This document shows positions 1 to 9,853 of a stretch of 64,000 nucleotides of DNA, one piece after another (within the stretch, counting starts at the first letter, position 1; each line of letters opens with the position of its first letter). Source of the stretch: Bacteroides sp. (lineage in GTDB: Bacteria; Bacteroidota; Bacteroidia; Bacteroidales; Bacteroidaceae). A program made the position numbers and the translations under genes. The notes beneath the pieces were generated by a model that saw only the letters and a program-made list of their open reading frames with translations, was not told where the DNA came from and ran no database searches. The stretch is from the NCBI GenBank assembly GCA_020861095.1, contig JAJBTC010000208.1, forward strand, positions 25,556 to 89,555, in the 5' to 3' direction.

Positions 1-1028
1 AATACCAGCAACTCTACTTAGAACACTACCTGCCGGTGATCGCGCGGGAACCTTATATCGCGGGAGGTACACACTGGAACTTTATCGACTTCTCTTCGGC
101 CCTGCGCGATGAGTCTATGCCCCGGATCAACAGCAAAGGTCTGGTATATGCCAACCGTACACCGAAGGATGTATATTACTATTTCCAGGCCATGTTCCGC
201 AAAGACATTCCGGTGCTTCACATCGCTTCCCGCGACTGGTACAAGCGCTCCGGCATTCAGGAAGGAACGAACGAGGTGATCCAACCCGTGAAGATATATA
301 CCAACCTGCCGGAGGTAGAACTGTTTGTAAACGGCGTTTCCATCGGCAACAAAGGGACAGTCAATTGTACGGCGGTGTTTGATGTTCCTTTCCGTAAGGG
401 AGATAATTTCCCGCGGGCCGTGTCGGCTACACCGACAGGAGAAGCCACGGAAGACGGAATGCAGATCCGGTTCACTCCCGTGCCGGACCGGCTGACCGCG
501 GAGAACATACGTGACGTGGAACTGGCCGTCAACACAGGCAGTCACTGCTTCTACACCGGAGAGGAAAGCGGACTTACCTGGCTGCCAGACCGCCCGTATA
601 CGCCCGGTGGCTGGGGCTATCTCGAACATCCGGAGGCAGAGGTCAGAGATACGCAGACGGAGATCCGGGGTACGTTAGACAATCCGCTCTTTCAGACCCT
701 GCGTATCCATCCTGGCGGATACAGGTTCGATGTGCCTCAGGGAATGTATGAAGTAGAACTCCTCTTCGCTGACATCTTCCGCCAACGCGAACAGCTGGCC
801 TACCAGCTGGGAGGGGCTTCACAGACCGAAGAGCAGAGCAATGTATTCGATATCCGGATCAACGACCGGTGTGTGGAGAAAGCATTTTCTCCCTCACAGG
901 TGGGTGGGCACTTCCATGCCCTGCGCAAACACTATCTGGTCTATTGTGGAGATGGCAAGCTGGAGATCACCCTTCCTGCCATACAGGGCGTAAGTCTGCT
1001 CAATGGCATCAAGATACGTAAACTATAA
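1..1028 (+). CDS. GH2 family glycosidase, C-terminal part (5' end outside window)
   Basis: The frame is open from base 3 with no start codon, so the gene begins upstream. The first ~90 residues resemble the end of a GH2 catalytic barrel (GGTHWNFIDFS, then GLVYANRTPKDVYYYFQ). A beta-sandwich of the DUF4982 kind follows (IYTNLPEVELFVNG), and the last ~120 residues look like a malectin-type carbohydrate-binding module (GGYRFDVPQGMYEVELLF). GH2 enzymes are exo-acting beta-galactosidases, beta-glucuronidases or beta-mannosidases; the catalytic Glu residues lie outside or cannot be assigned here, so the substrate is open. The stop is 22 bases before the start of a lyase/GH88 enzyme, so the two probably share an operon for a uronate-containing glycan. 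Confidence 0.82.
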   Translation, partial: YQQLYLEHYLPVIAREPYIAGGTHWNFIDFSSALRDESMPRINSKGLVYANRTPKDVYYYFQAMFRKDIPVLHIASRDWYKRSGIQEGTNEVIQPVKIYTNLPEVELFVNGVSIGNKGTVNCTAVFDVPFRKGDNFPRAVSATPTGEATEDGMQIRFTPVPDRLTAENIRDVELAVNTGSHCFYTGEESGLTWLPDRPYTPGGWGYLEHPEAEVRDTQTEIRGTLDNPLFQTLRIHPGGYRFDVPQGMYEVELLFADIFRQREQLAYQLGGASQTEEQSNVFDIRINDRCVEKAFSPSQVGGHFHALRKHYLVYCGDGKLEITLPAIQGVSLLNGIKIRKL

Positions 1029-1050
1029 CCCTTATAAAACCCATCAGAAA

Positions 1051-3383
1051 ATGAAAATCCGTTCTTTTTTCCTGTGTATAATGCTGATCCGTATGGTTCT
1101 TCCGCTGACAGCCCAATCTATCTGGAACCGTTCTCATCTGGAGCAGGTGAAAGCCTCTGTGACGGCTCCTGCCTACGTGGCATCTTACGAAGCGCTGACA
1201 CAAGAGGCCGACCAGCTGCTGGATGTACACCCCCTTTCGGTAATGATGAAAGAGAAGACACCGGCCAGCGGCAACAAACACGACTACATGAGCCAGGCGC
1301 GCTACTACTGGCCCGATCCCTCCCGGCCCGACGGCAGACCCTATGTGGAACGGGACGGTGTGTCCAACCCGGAACTGGAAAAGCTGGACCGGGTACGGCT
1401 GGGACAAACGGCCGACCGGGTGATCACGCTTTCCCTGGCCTGGTACTTCAGCGGAGAGGAAAAATACGCCGGCAAAGCCACGGAACTGTTGCGGGTATGG
1501 TTCCTCAACCAAGATACCCGGATGAATCCGAACCTGACCTACGCACAGGTGGCACCGGGACACAACAACGACCGGGGTCGCTGCTACGGCGTACTGGATG
1601 CCTACTCGTTTGTAGAAATGCTGGATGCCGTGCAACTATTGGAAGATTCCAGGTCTTTCACTTCGTCCGACGCGCGCCAGCTGAAAGCCTGGTTCGGGAA
1701 ACTCCTCGACTGGATGCTTACCAGTGAGCAGGGGATAGACGAAGGCAGGCAGGCCAACAACCACAGCACGGCCTACGATGCCCAGGTAATAGCTTATGCC
1801 CTGTATACAGGCAAAAAGGAGGTGGCCATACGTGTACTGAACGAGTTTCCGGAAAAAAGGATCTTTACCCAGATCGAACCGGACGGCCGCCAGCCCCACG
1901 AACTCCGACGGACGCTGGCCTTCGGCTACTCGCAGTACAACCTGAGACACATGATCGATATCTTCGAAATGGGACATAAGACCGGCGTCTCTATCGAAAA
2001 TTCCGTTTCCACCGACGGACGGAGTTTCTACAAAGCCATGGATTTCCTGGCACAGTATATGGGCAAAGAGGTGAATGAATGGCCTTACCAGCAGATCAGC
2101 GACTGGGACGGGAAACAACAGGAATTCGCTCAGGATCTCTACCGCACCTGGCTCTTCACTCCCGACCGGAAAGAGTATCTTCGTATGTACCGTGAAAACC
2201 GCCGGATCAACCGCAAAGACCGCTTCCATCTGCTCTATTTCCAACCCACTTCCGTGGACCACGCTTTTGCCTTTGCCGATGTTCAACTGCGGCTGGCTAT
2301 GCAGCGTACAGAGCAGGCCAAAAAGGAATACACAGGCAACCGCCGTTTGGTAGAGCCGCGGACTATAGAAAAGGACGGCAGTCTGCGTCTGATAGGGGCT
2401 CACGACTGGTGTTCGGGATTCTTTCCGGGAGCACTCTGGCACATGTATGCTTATGCCAACGAAAACTACTGGCGCGAACAGGCCGTATCTTATACCTGGC
2501 CCCTGGAAGAGGTAAAATGGCACCGGGGCACACATGACCTGGGCTTCATGGTCTATTGTTCGTTCGGGAAAGCACACGAATTCACCGGGGAACAATCGTA
2601 CCGGGATGTGGTGATGCAGGCGGCAAAAACCCTGAGCAGCCGCTACCATCCTCAGGTGAAAGCCATCCGCTCGTGGGATTTCAACCGACAGGTATGGCAG
2701 TATCCGGTGATCATCGATAATATGCTCAATCTGGAAATGCTTTTCCGCGCCACACAGATCTCAGGCGACTCTGTTTATCATCAGATAGCGGTGAACCATG
2801 CCAACACCACGATGCAACATCATTTCCGGAATGACTACTCCTCCTACCACGTAGTAGATTACGATACGCTGACCGGGGATGTACGTCTGAAAGGTACCCA
2901 TCAGGGTCATGCGGATGACTCTTTCTGGAGCCGTGGACAGGCGTGGGGCATGTATGGCTACACGCTATGCTATCGGTTCACCCGGGACCCGGCCTACCTG
3001 CGTCAGGCAGAAGCCATCACCGACTTTTTCTATGGCCTATCGGATATGCCTGAGGACCAGATCCCTTATTGGGATATGAAAGACCCACAGATACCCAACG
3101 CGCCGCGCGATGCTTCGGCAGCAGCGATCTTTGCTTCCGGTCTGTACGAACTATCGACCTATGTGACCGGAGAAAAAGCGACCCGCTACCGCAAACTGGC
3201 CGACACGATTGTAGAAAATCTGTCCAATGACTATCAGGCGGAACCGGGAACTCATTACGGATTCCTTCTGCTCCATTCCACCGGACATCATCCGGGGGGG
3301 ACGAGATCGATGTACCCATTGTATATGCAGATTATTACTACTTAGAAGCCCTGAGCCGTAAAGAGTGTCTGGACATGAAATAA
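1051..3383 (+). CDS. Bifunctional alginate-lyase-like / GH88 unsaturated glucuronyl hydrolase, frameshifted near its end
   Basis: The ATG at 1051 opens a signal peptide (MKIRSFFLCIMLIRMVLPL); an earlier in-frame start would only add residues before it. Residues ~45-330 match the alginate lyase superfamily (PF05426 type), with Asn236-Asn237-His238 in ANNHSTAYDAQ. Residues ~355 to the end are GH88-like (GTHDLGFMVYCSFG, GHADDSFWSRGQAWGMYGY, HSTGHHPGG). A lyase leaves a 4,5-unsaturated uronate at the new chain end, which is the GH88 substrate, so the fusion couples two consecutive steps. In the run of seven G at 3294-3300 the frame is off by one: as written it stops at 3345, whereas one more G gives DEIDVPIVYADYYYLEALSR and a stop at 3383, the normal GH88 ending. 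The polysaccharide (glucuronan, alginate-like or other) is not known. Confidence 0.82.
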
Positions 3384-3390
3384 GAGTTTT

Positions 3391-3540
3391 CTACTTAGAG
3401 TTTTTACATTTGTTGCCTTCACGCCTTCACACCTACAGACAAAAAATTGATTCTAAAAGTCTTAAGTGTGAAGGCAGACTGTTTTTTGTGCTTTCACCTT
3501 ACTTTCACGCCTTCACCGTGTCTCGTCCTGGTTTTGGTTG
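3391..3540 (+). repeat. Left arm of ~150-bp inverted repeat
   Basis: This segment reappears as the reverse complement at 4824-4975 in matching blocks: CTTAGAGTTTTT, TTGCCTTCACGCCTTCAC, TGTGAAGGCAGA, and TGTCTCGTCCTGGTTT. The blocks lie in the same order at similar spacing, while the stretches between them differ. It begins 8 bases after the corrected stop of the lyase/GH88 gene. The arm contains internal inverted GTGAAGGC/GCCTTCAC units, so it can also fold on itself. No coding potential was seen. Confidence 0.75.
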
Positions 3541-4823
3541 TTCTTCTTCACTTTAGTTGAAAAAATAAAGGTTGAGCTATTATCTGTATGATCTGTTAAA
3601 AATTCCTGCAGGGATCACCCATACATTATACAATATACTAAATAAATAGATGCTCACCATTCATTGTATACCTGCTATTCCGGTAACTTGCAGAGACGAG
3701 AAAAGATTTACGATTGGACGATGTACGATGTACGATGTACGATTCAAAATAGATGATAGCACACAGTGGTAGAGACGCATAGTTGCGTCTCAGCACACCG
3801 AATGGGAAGGCATAGACTCATGCGGGATGTCTATTTTTTGTTAAACCCGCACCGCGGAGACGTACGCTCCGGGGTTGGACCTGCACCGTGAAGACGCACG
3901 CCGTGCGTCTCTACAGGTAATCCCCTTCTCTGTAGAGGGAATAAGAAAAAATCATCTTATGGACCACGTTTAGATACAGAGTATACCCTCTCTCTGCAAC
4001 ACGACCGGGCATGATACAGACAATGAGTCAGGCACACTTACTTATTTAAAATTATCTTACATACAATATAGTGTAAAGACACCTATAAAATTTGCCTGTT
4101 GAGGTTTTCGAACCTATACTTCCTCTATTTTCAATCGTAATTAGCTTTTCTGACCGTTGGTCGACGAAGTGAATCAACGGTTCGTACAGCCGTCAATCGT
4201 AAATCTCTTTGTGTCTACAGAGGATTTTATATAAACTCATTGGGAGCATTTATTTACATATCCGTCTTCTCCATCAAAAAACGGATTATTCTTTTATCAT
4301 CTTTTCACTGCTCTGCCTTTCCGGAATATTTCATTAGAGATATATACCCGACCTTTTTCAGGTAAAGTAAATACAAACATCGTTGAATGACTGTCAACAC
4401 ACAGGAAACGATCTGCTCATATACGGATACGTTCATGATCCCACGCCGTGAAATGTGTTGTTTCACGGCATGGGATGTATGGTTTTACGTCGTGGGACGT
4501 GTCGTCCCACGACGTGGGATCGCGAACTTACCATTGACCAGACAATACCATGCCCTGCAAAGAGCATCCGGATATAGGAGAGCCCCGACCCGTACAGCAT
4601 ACTCGGACTAAGTCTTCAATCACGATGCCTGTTGGGTACCCTCTTTAGAGTGTAAAGCGTACGCCATACACACTTCTCTATCGTCTACAGCTTCGTGTGT
4701 TACTGCTCACTTACTGCATCGATCCCTGGTCCAGGAATCAGGAACGATAAGCTGGCCATCAAACTGATTTTCAACGAAAGGGAAGAAAAACCACCTATAA
4801 CAGGATGAATCCATTGAACCAGT
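3541..4823. other. Gene-free stretch packed with short palindromes
   Basis: No convincing reading frame is present in 1.28 kb. It contains a triple ACGATGT direct repeat (about 3717-3742), hairpins built on AGACGCA (3772-3791, GAGACGCA/TGCGTCTC; 3892-3910, AGACGCAC/GTGCGTCT), inverted copies of a TTACGATTG motif near 3705 and 4127-4205, and two strong hairpins at 4438-4515. It separates the lyase/GH88 gene from the mannonate pair and is bounded by the two inverted-repeat arms, so it may be a decayed insertion or an accretion of intergenic repeats. Confidence 0.6.
4438..4515. repeat. Two adjacent hairpin palindromes sharing a CCCACGNCGTG core
   Basis: The first pairs ATCCCACGCCGTGAAA (4438-4453) with TTTCACGGCATGGGAT (4461-4476), one mismatch, 7-base loop. 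The second pairs ACGTCGTGGGACG (4487-4499) with CGTCCCACGACGT (4503-4515), perfect, 3-base loop. Neither is followed by a T run or sits directly after a gene, so terminator function is unlikely. The first resembles a parS half-site only superficially. Confidence 0.7.
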
Positions 4824-4975
4824 CAACCCAAACCAGGACGAGACAGGTGAAGGCATGAAAGCACGGTGAAGGCAGAAAAACAGTTCTGCCTTCACATGTA
4901 ATTCAAACATTATCAATATAATATATCCTATGGTGAAGGCGTGAAGGCAAAAATGTGAAAAACTCTAAGTAAAAG
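4824..4975 (-). repeat. Right arm of ~150-bp inverted repeat
   Basis: Reverse-complement partner of the arm at 3391-3540, sharing the blocks CTTAGAGTTTTT, GCCTTCACGCCTTCAC and TGTCTCGTCCTGGTTT. The arm pair brackets 1.28 kb without genes. No transposase or flanking target duplication could be recognised. Confidence 0.75.
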
Positions 4976-5164
4976 ATCAATCTACAAATTCCCTGATTCC
5001 ATCGAAACCACTTACTCAGAAGATACACTATGCGGCACCCCACAGAGAAAGAAATTCTATGAATACCTCCTATTGTACGGATTTTATTAACCTTCCGGAA
5101 CGTATAGACAATAAAATGGGACCTATTTTATAGAATTGTGCACCTTAACGTACCCGTTATTTGT

Positions 5165-5172
5165 TATCTTTG
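5165..5172 (+). promoter_or_regulatory. Putative -7 box TATCTTTG before mannonate operon
   Basis: TATCTTTG fits the Bacteroidetes primary sigma -7 consensus TAnnTTTG and lies 55 bases before the start of the SDR gene. A clear -33 TTTG was not found at ideal spacing. Confidence 0.5.
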
Positions 5173-5227
5173 CTTCCACTTCCTTGTAAGTAAACCATCA
5201 TTCATAACTTTAAATAACTGAATTACC

Positions 5228-6040
5228 ATGGCAAATCTATTTGATGTAACCGGAAAGGTTGTTGTGATTACCGGGGGGACCGGTGTATTGGGAAAAGCCA
5301 TTGCCTCTCATCTGGCCGAAGAAGGAGCCAGTGTCGTGATCCTCGGCCGCAAAGCGGAAGTGGGTAACGAGATCGTGGAAGAGATCCGTAAGAAAGGCGG
5401 TGAAGCTATGTTCTTAGTTACCGATGTACTCAACCGGAAAATCCTGGAACAGAATCTTGCTGATATTCTGAAGGCTTACGGCCGTGTGGATGCACTGCTC
5501 AACGCGGCAGGGGGCAATATGCCGGGAGCTACCATCGCTCCTACAGGGACTTTCTTCGATCTGAACATTGAAGATTTTCAGAAAGTACTGGATCTGAACC
5601 TGACCGGTACGGTATTGCCTACCCAGGTATTCCTGGCTCCTATGGTAGCGCAGAAACAGGGATGTATCGTGAACTTCTCTTCCATGGCGGCCTTCCGGCC
5701 GATGACACGTGTAGCCGGATATGCCGCGGCCAAAGCGGGGATCTCCAACTTCACCCGGTTCATGTCTACGGAGGTAGCCACCAAATTTGGCCCGGGTATC
5801 CGCGTGAACGCCATTGCCCCGGGATTCTTCCTGACGGAACAGAACCGCGCGTTGCTGACCCACCCGGACGGAACCTATACCGACCGTGGACAGAGTGTGA
5901 TCCGGCAGACTCCTTTCGGACGTTTCGGATGTGCCGAAGAGCTTTGCGGTACCATCCAGTATCTCATCAGTGATGCCTCCAGTTTTGTAACGGGTACGGT
6001 AGCCGTAGTAGACGGTGGATTCGAATCTTTTGCCATGTAA
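5228..6040 (+). CDS. uxuB: SDR-family D-mannonate oxidoreductase (fructuronate reductase)
   Basis: A 270-residue short-chain dehydrogenase. The Rossmann motif is VVITGGTGVLGKAIA near residues 12-26, the NAAGG motif follows near residue 95, and the catalytic Ser and Tyr-x-x-x-Lys appear as FSSMAAF and YAAAKAG. The ATG is the first Met and precedes the first beta strand. Placement 91 bases before a mannonate dehydratase gene suggests the reaction fructuronate to mannonate with NAD(P)H, as in known SDR-type mannonate oxidoreductases. The two genes would carry glucuronate-derived fructuronate to 2-keto-3-deoxygluconate. The SDR fold is certain; the exact substrate is inferred from context. Confidence 0.85.
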   Translation: MANLFDVTGKVVVITGGTGVLGKAIASHLAEEGASVVILGRKAEVGNEIVEEIRKKGGEAMFLVTDVLNRKILEQNLADILKAYGRVDALLNAAGGNMPGATIAPTGTFFDLNIEDFQKVLDLNLTGTVLPTQVFLAPMVAQKQGCIVNFSSMAAFRPMTRVAGYAAAKAGISNFTRFMSTEVATKFGPGIRVNAIAPGFFLTEQNRALLTHPDGTYTDRGQSVIRQTPFGRFGCAEELCGTIQYLISDASSFVTGTVAVVDGGFESFAM

Positions 6041-6130
6041 TCCGTCGGTCAAAAAAATCAGTTAAACAAATAACCCTACAGAGCAGCAAGGTCTCCACGG
6101 CTATGCTGTTCTTTACAAAATAGTAGACTT

Positions 6131-7300
6131 ATGTATCTTTCTGAACAAACCTGGCGTTGGTACGGTCCCAATGACCCCGTGAGCCTGTGGGACATCCGGC
6201 AAGCCGGAGTCACCGGAGTAGTAACCGCGCTTCATCACATTCCCAACGGGGAAGTATGGACAGTGGAAGAGATCCTGAAACGAAAAGCAGAGCTAAAAGC
6301 TGCCGGACTGAAATGGTCTGTAGTGGAGAGTGTACCCGTACACGAATACATCAAAACACAAACCGGAGACTTCCAAACGTATATAGAGAACTACAAGCAG
6401 AGTATCCGTAACCTGGGTGCCTGCGATATCCGTACAGTGACGTACAATTTCATGCCCGTGCTGGACTGGACACGTACCGACCTGGCCTATGAACTACCCG
6501 ACGGCTCACGCGCCCTGCGCTTCGAACGGGCTGCCTACGTAGCCTTCGACCTCTATCTGTTGAAACGTCCCGGTGCGGAAGCCGAATACAGCGATAAAGA
6601 GAAGGCCAGAGCCAAAGCCCGTCTCGACCGTATGACGGAACAGGAAAAAAACCGTCTGATACGCAATATGATCGCCGGACTGCCTGGCTCGGAAGAGAGT
6701 TTCACCCTGGAGCAATTTCAACGGGAACTGGATCGGTATAACGATATCACGGCAGATCGTCTGCGTCAGAACCTGATCTATTTTCTGAAAGAAGTAACTC
6801 CTGTGGCAGAAGAGGCCGGTGTACACCTGGTAATCCACCCCGACGACCCTCCTTATCCGATCCTGGGACTGCCCCGCATCCTGAGCAGAGAAGAGGACTT
6901 CCAGGCCTTGATCGAAGCCGTACCCAGTGCAGCCAACGGACTTTGCCTCTGTACCGGCTCTTTCGGGGTCTCCTCTGCCAATGACCTGACCGGGATGATG
7001 AGACGGTTTGCCGACCGCATCCATTTTGTCCACCTCCGCAGTACACAACGCGATGAAGAGGGAAATTTCTATGAAGCCAATCACCTCGAAGGAGATGTGG
7101 ATATGTATGAAGTAATGAAAGCCTTTCTGGAATTGCAGCAAAAACGTCAGCAGTCTATACCGATGCGCCCCGACCATGGACATCAGATGGTAGACGACCT
7201 CAAGAAGCAGACCAATCCGGGGTACTCCTGTATCGGACGTCTGCGCGGAATAGCTGAGTTGCGCGGACTGGAGATGGGGATTGCGCGTTCTCTGAAATAA
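6131..7300 (+). CDS. uxuA: Mannonate dehydratase
   Basis: The 389-residue product matches UxuA in length and motifs: [19 protein letters not shown] at the N-terminus, [26 protein letters not shown] for metal binding, [20 protein letters not shown], and MRPDHGHQM near the C-terminus. The enzyme removes water from D-mannonate to give 2-keto-3-deoxy-D-gluconate, a cytoplasmic step of glucuronate catabolism. It is probably co-transcribed with the SDR gene and serves uronates released by the lyase/GH88 enzyme upstream. A hairpin with T-rich loop follows the stop. Confidence 0.95.
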   Translation: MYLSEQTWRWYGPNDPVSLWDIRQAGVTGVVTALHHIPNGEVWTVEEILKRKAELKAAGLKWSVVESVPVHEYIKTQTGDFQTYIENYKQSIRNLGACDIRTVTYNFMPVLDWTRTDLAYELPDGSRALRFERAAYVAFDLYLLKRPGAEAEYSDKEKARAKARLDRMTEQEKNRLIRNMIAGLPGSEESFTLEQFQRELDRYNDITADRLRQNLIYFLKEVTPVAEEAGVHLVIHPDDPPYPILGLPRILSREEDFQALIEAVPSAANGLCLCTGSFGVSSANDLTGMMRRFADRIHFVHLRSTQRDEEGNFYEANHLEGDVDMYEVMKAFLELQQKRQQSIPMRPDHGHQMVDDLKKQTNPGYSCIGRLRGIAELRGLEMGIARSLK

Positions 7301-7325
7301 GCATTCCAAATGCCTGTTATACGAA

Positions 7326-7358
7326 AAAGGGTTGTTATATTTTTTATATCAACCCTTT
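7326..7358 (+). terminator. Hairpin after uxuA
   Basis: AAAGGGTTG pairs with CAACCCTTT, extended by TATA/TATA inside, 26 bases after the uxuA stop. The lipoprotein gene on the other strand ends nearby, so it may terminate both. Confidence 0.6.
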
Positions 7359-7387
7359 AATTTCTTAAGAAGTTTGCTTATCTTCTA

Positions 7388-7891
7388 TCACCACTTCTCA
7401 TCCCATGTCTGGTAACCGTAGTTGCCATTTAAAATCCCTCTATATAGAAATACTTTTTTCTCAGTTTTCGCATTATAGTCTTTATTCACGACAATGGATT
7501 TGGAAGAGGCTCCCTGTACAAGACCATTATAAGATGTCAGTACAACAAATAAAGTATACTTTCCATGTGGAATATCTTCCAGGATGTGTGCGGATACAGA
7601 AGTCGGAGACTTGAAAAGATATTTCTCAGTACTTCCATCTGTATAGGTTATCAAATTTTCCCGATACACGGAACTTAGGCTTTTTGATGTATCTATTTGT
7701 TTGCTTGCATCATCAAATAAGTAAACATAGGATTTGGTTATCTCCGGGTTAGCCAACTCCTCCGCATCCTCCGGAGAATACTGAGTATATACATTTACAA
7801 AGAATGTTTCTTCTTTAGAATTGTCATCACTACTACAAGCGGTAAGTAACATAGCGAAAAGCATTAAAATAAATAGATTTGTTTTCATCAT
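7388..7891 (-). CDS. Small lipoprotein of unknown function
   Basis: A 167-residue protein with a signal peptide and lipobox LLTAC followed by SSDDN, the acidic pattern linked to surface export of lipoproteins in this phylum. The remainder looks like one beta-sandwich domain (KYTLFVVLTSYNGLVQG) with Tyr-rich strands, loosely like fimbrillin-type or SusE-type domains. It is not assigned to a family. It lies downstream of the beta-glucan locus on the same strand but 428 bases after the GH5 gene, with its own promoter candidate. Confidence 0.7.
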   Translation of the reverse strand: MMKTNLFILMLFAMLLTACSSDDNSKEETFFVNVYTQYSPEDAEELANPEITKSYVYLFDDASKQIDTSKSLSSVYRENLITYTDGSTEKYLFKSPTSVSAHILEDIPHGKYTLFVVLTSYNGLVQGASSKSIVVNKDYNAKTEKKVFLYRGILNGNYGYQTWDEKW

Positions 7892-8319
7892 GATTTTGTT
7901 TTTGTAATAAAAATATATGATTAAGATAATAGTTTATTGGAAAAGTATTTATTATTCTATACTTCATAGTCGCAGGACATATCCTATTAGTTAAGCGAAT
8001 GCAAATATAGTATATATTTTAACATATACAAAAAATAGATACATAAGACTAACATCTTGCATAAATTATTGTGTGACAACCTGAACAAATTTATTATTAT
8101 CCTAATAAATCTGACGACTCTTTAGAGAGTATTCTTATATATACCTTTACTAAAAAGAAAAAGCCATCTCTTTACAAAGAAACAGCTTTCTCATGAACAT
8201 TCATAATATCTATTGAAAGTAATGACCCACACACCTATATGTGGCATTTCCTTCCGTATAAATGGAAACTATGTATAGATATACATTATTCTTTTATATT
8301 CGGCTAAATACCCGGAAAA
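7892..8319. promoter_or_regulatory. AT-rich gap with promoter candidate for the lipoprotein gene
   Basis: On the minus strand TATATTTG (8010 to 8003) fits the TAnnTTTG -7 box, 112 bases before the lipoprotein start. No gene was seen in this AT-rich stretch. Confidence 0.45.
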
Positions 8320-9570
8320 TCAGGGTTGAAGGCCCAAGGCCTGAACATAGTTCTCCTGGATCACACAATTTTGGAACCGGCAAGCCTCGATGAAATCGGT
8401 CATTGCCTTTCTGACTATCTGCTGGTCGGGACGGGCATCACGTATTTCTTTATACGTTCCGCGAGGTGCTTCCGCAAATTCCATGATCACGGTCCAGTTT
8501 TCCGGAGGAGTGATCCCGATGAAAGAAGAGCCATCCATCTTTTTATAGGGCCAGAAGGTCCAGCCGATATTGTTTTCTTCCATGGCCTGACAGAAAGCGT
8601 TCATCCATTCGTCGGTATTGTGTCCGATCTCTCCCATGTACATAGGCAGATTGACACTGTCGCGGAATTCGATAAAATCCCGGATTGCATCCGCGGTAGG
8701 TTCGCCTCCGTAGCGGTGGCAGGTATACATGATCTTATCGTCGTTGAAAGGTTTGTTGCGCAAAGGATTGAAATTCCCATTCCACTGCGAACCTCCCAAC
8801 AGAATGATGTGGTTGTTATCTACTTCACGGATAGCGTCTATACCGAGCTGATATACGTGTGCCAGTTTCCCATTCAACTCTTCCATATTCTCGAAATAGG
8901 GAGCGATAGGCTCATTAAATAGCTCATAACCCAGGATGATGGGTTCATCCCTGTAATAGGCCGCGATCTTCTTCCAGATATCGCAGTATAGTTGCTGACT
9001 GGTTTCGCTTTCGAACAACCAGGGATAGCCGTAACTGTCGTCGATATTGTCACCGGTCTGTCCACCCGGAGCATCGTGCATATCTAAGATCAGATACAGT
9101 CCCTCTTCCCGACACCAGTTTACGACTGAATCCACACGGGCAAATCCATCCTGATTGGCTGTAAGTCCCATATAATCTTCATCCGTAAATAACTTGTAAT
9201 GGAAAGGAAGACGCACGGTATTGCTGCCTGTACGTTTGATAAAACGAAGGTCTTCCCGGGTAATGTAGTTGTCTTTGAAAGCACGCCAGAATTCGGCAGT
9301 AAAATCCGGGCCCACCATTTCACAGAACATATCATTGATAAAACGATACGAGTTGGCTTTGTTGAAGCGGAACATATATCCTTCCGGATTGAGCCAGTTG
9401 CCCAGGTTGGTGCCTTTAATGAAGAATGGACTACCGTCGGACAGCATCAAATCCGGTCCGTTGACCGTAATAAAGCCTGTGACCCGGGGTTCTGTTTCCT
9501 GTTTTTCAGACGTACAGGAAATTACAACAGAGCAGAAAAGCAATAAAATACCATACCAAAGGTTTTTCAT
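8320..9570 (-). CDS. GH5 family glucanase lipoprotein
   Basis: A 416-residue predicted lipoprotein (signal peptide ending VVISC). The (beta/alpha)8 enzyme opens with KGTNLGNWLNPEGYMF, typical of glucanase-like GH5 proteins. The acid/base Glu is in YELFNEP and the nucleophile Glu probably in YMGEIGHN; HDAPGG and CHRYGG contribute to the active site. It lies at the end of the SusCD locus and probably trims beta-glucan fragments at the cell surface or in the periplasm. The GH5 subfamily and linkage specificity cannot be read from sequence alone; exo-beta-1,3- or beta-1,6-glucan activity is the favoured guess from its neighbours. Confidence 0.85.
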   Translation of the reverse strand: MKNLWYGILLLFCSVVISCTSEKQETEPRVTGFITVNGPDLMLSDGSPFFIKGTNLGNWLNPEGYMFRFNKANSYRFINDMFCEMVGPDFTAEFWRAFKDNYITREDLRFIKRTGSNTVRLPFHYKLFTDEDYMGLTANQDGFARVDSVVNWCREEGLYLILDMHDAPGGQTGDNIDDSYGYPWLFESETSQQLYCDIWKKIAAYYRDEPIILGYELFNEPIAPYFENMEELNGKLAHVYQLGIDAIREVDNNHIILLGGSQWNGNFNPLRNKPFNDDKIMYTCHRYGGEPTADAIRDFIEFRDSVNLPMYMGEIGHNTDEWMNAFCQAMEENNIGWTFWPYKKMDGSSFIGITPPENWTVIMEFAEAPRGTYKEIRDARPDQQIVRKAMTDFIEACRFQNCVIQENYVQALGLQP

Positions 9571-9853
9571 CGTGGTAAAATTTAAGTAATTGAAATAAAC
9601 GAACTGAATCAGGTATTTGTGTTAACCTTCTCAAAATTAACGATAACCTATACTTATGTAAAGAGGAAGGAAGAGAATAGTAGTTAGAATTAAAAGTAAT
9701 CTGCTAATAATAAATATTTTATCCGATACAAACTATTTAAAAAAGTAGTAAGGAAAGAATGGTGTATTTTTGTAGTAATATGGCATACAGACCATATATA
9801 AAGCTGTTTGCGCTTTCTATATTTGTCTGTATGCCTTAATATATAATTAATTA

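Noticed and set aside
4448..4476. Second parS-like site (GTTGTTTCACGGC)
   Set aside because: Only the left half matches; the central CACGTG is missing, and the palindrome is explained by its own hairpin.
8326..9589. Long open frames opposite the GH5 gene
   Set aside because: They lie antisense to a gene with clear catalytic motifs and show no family features of their own.
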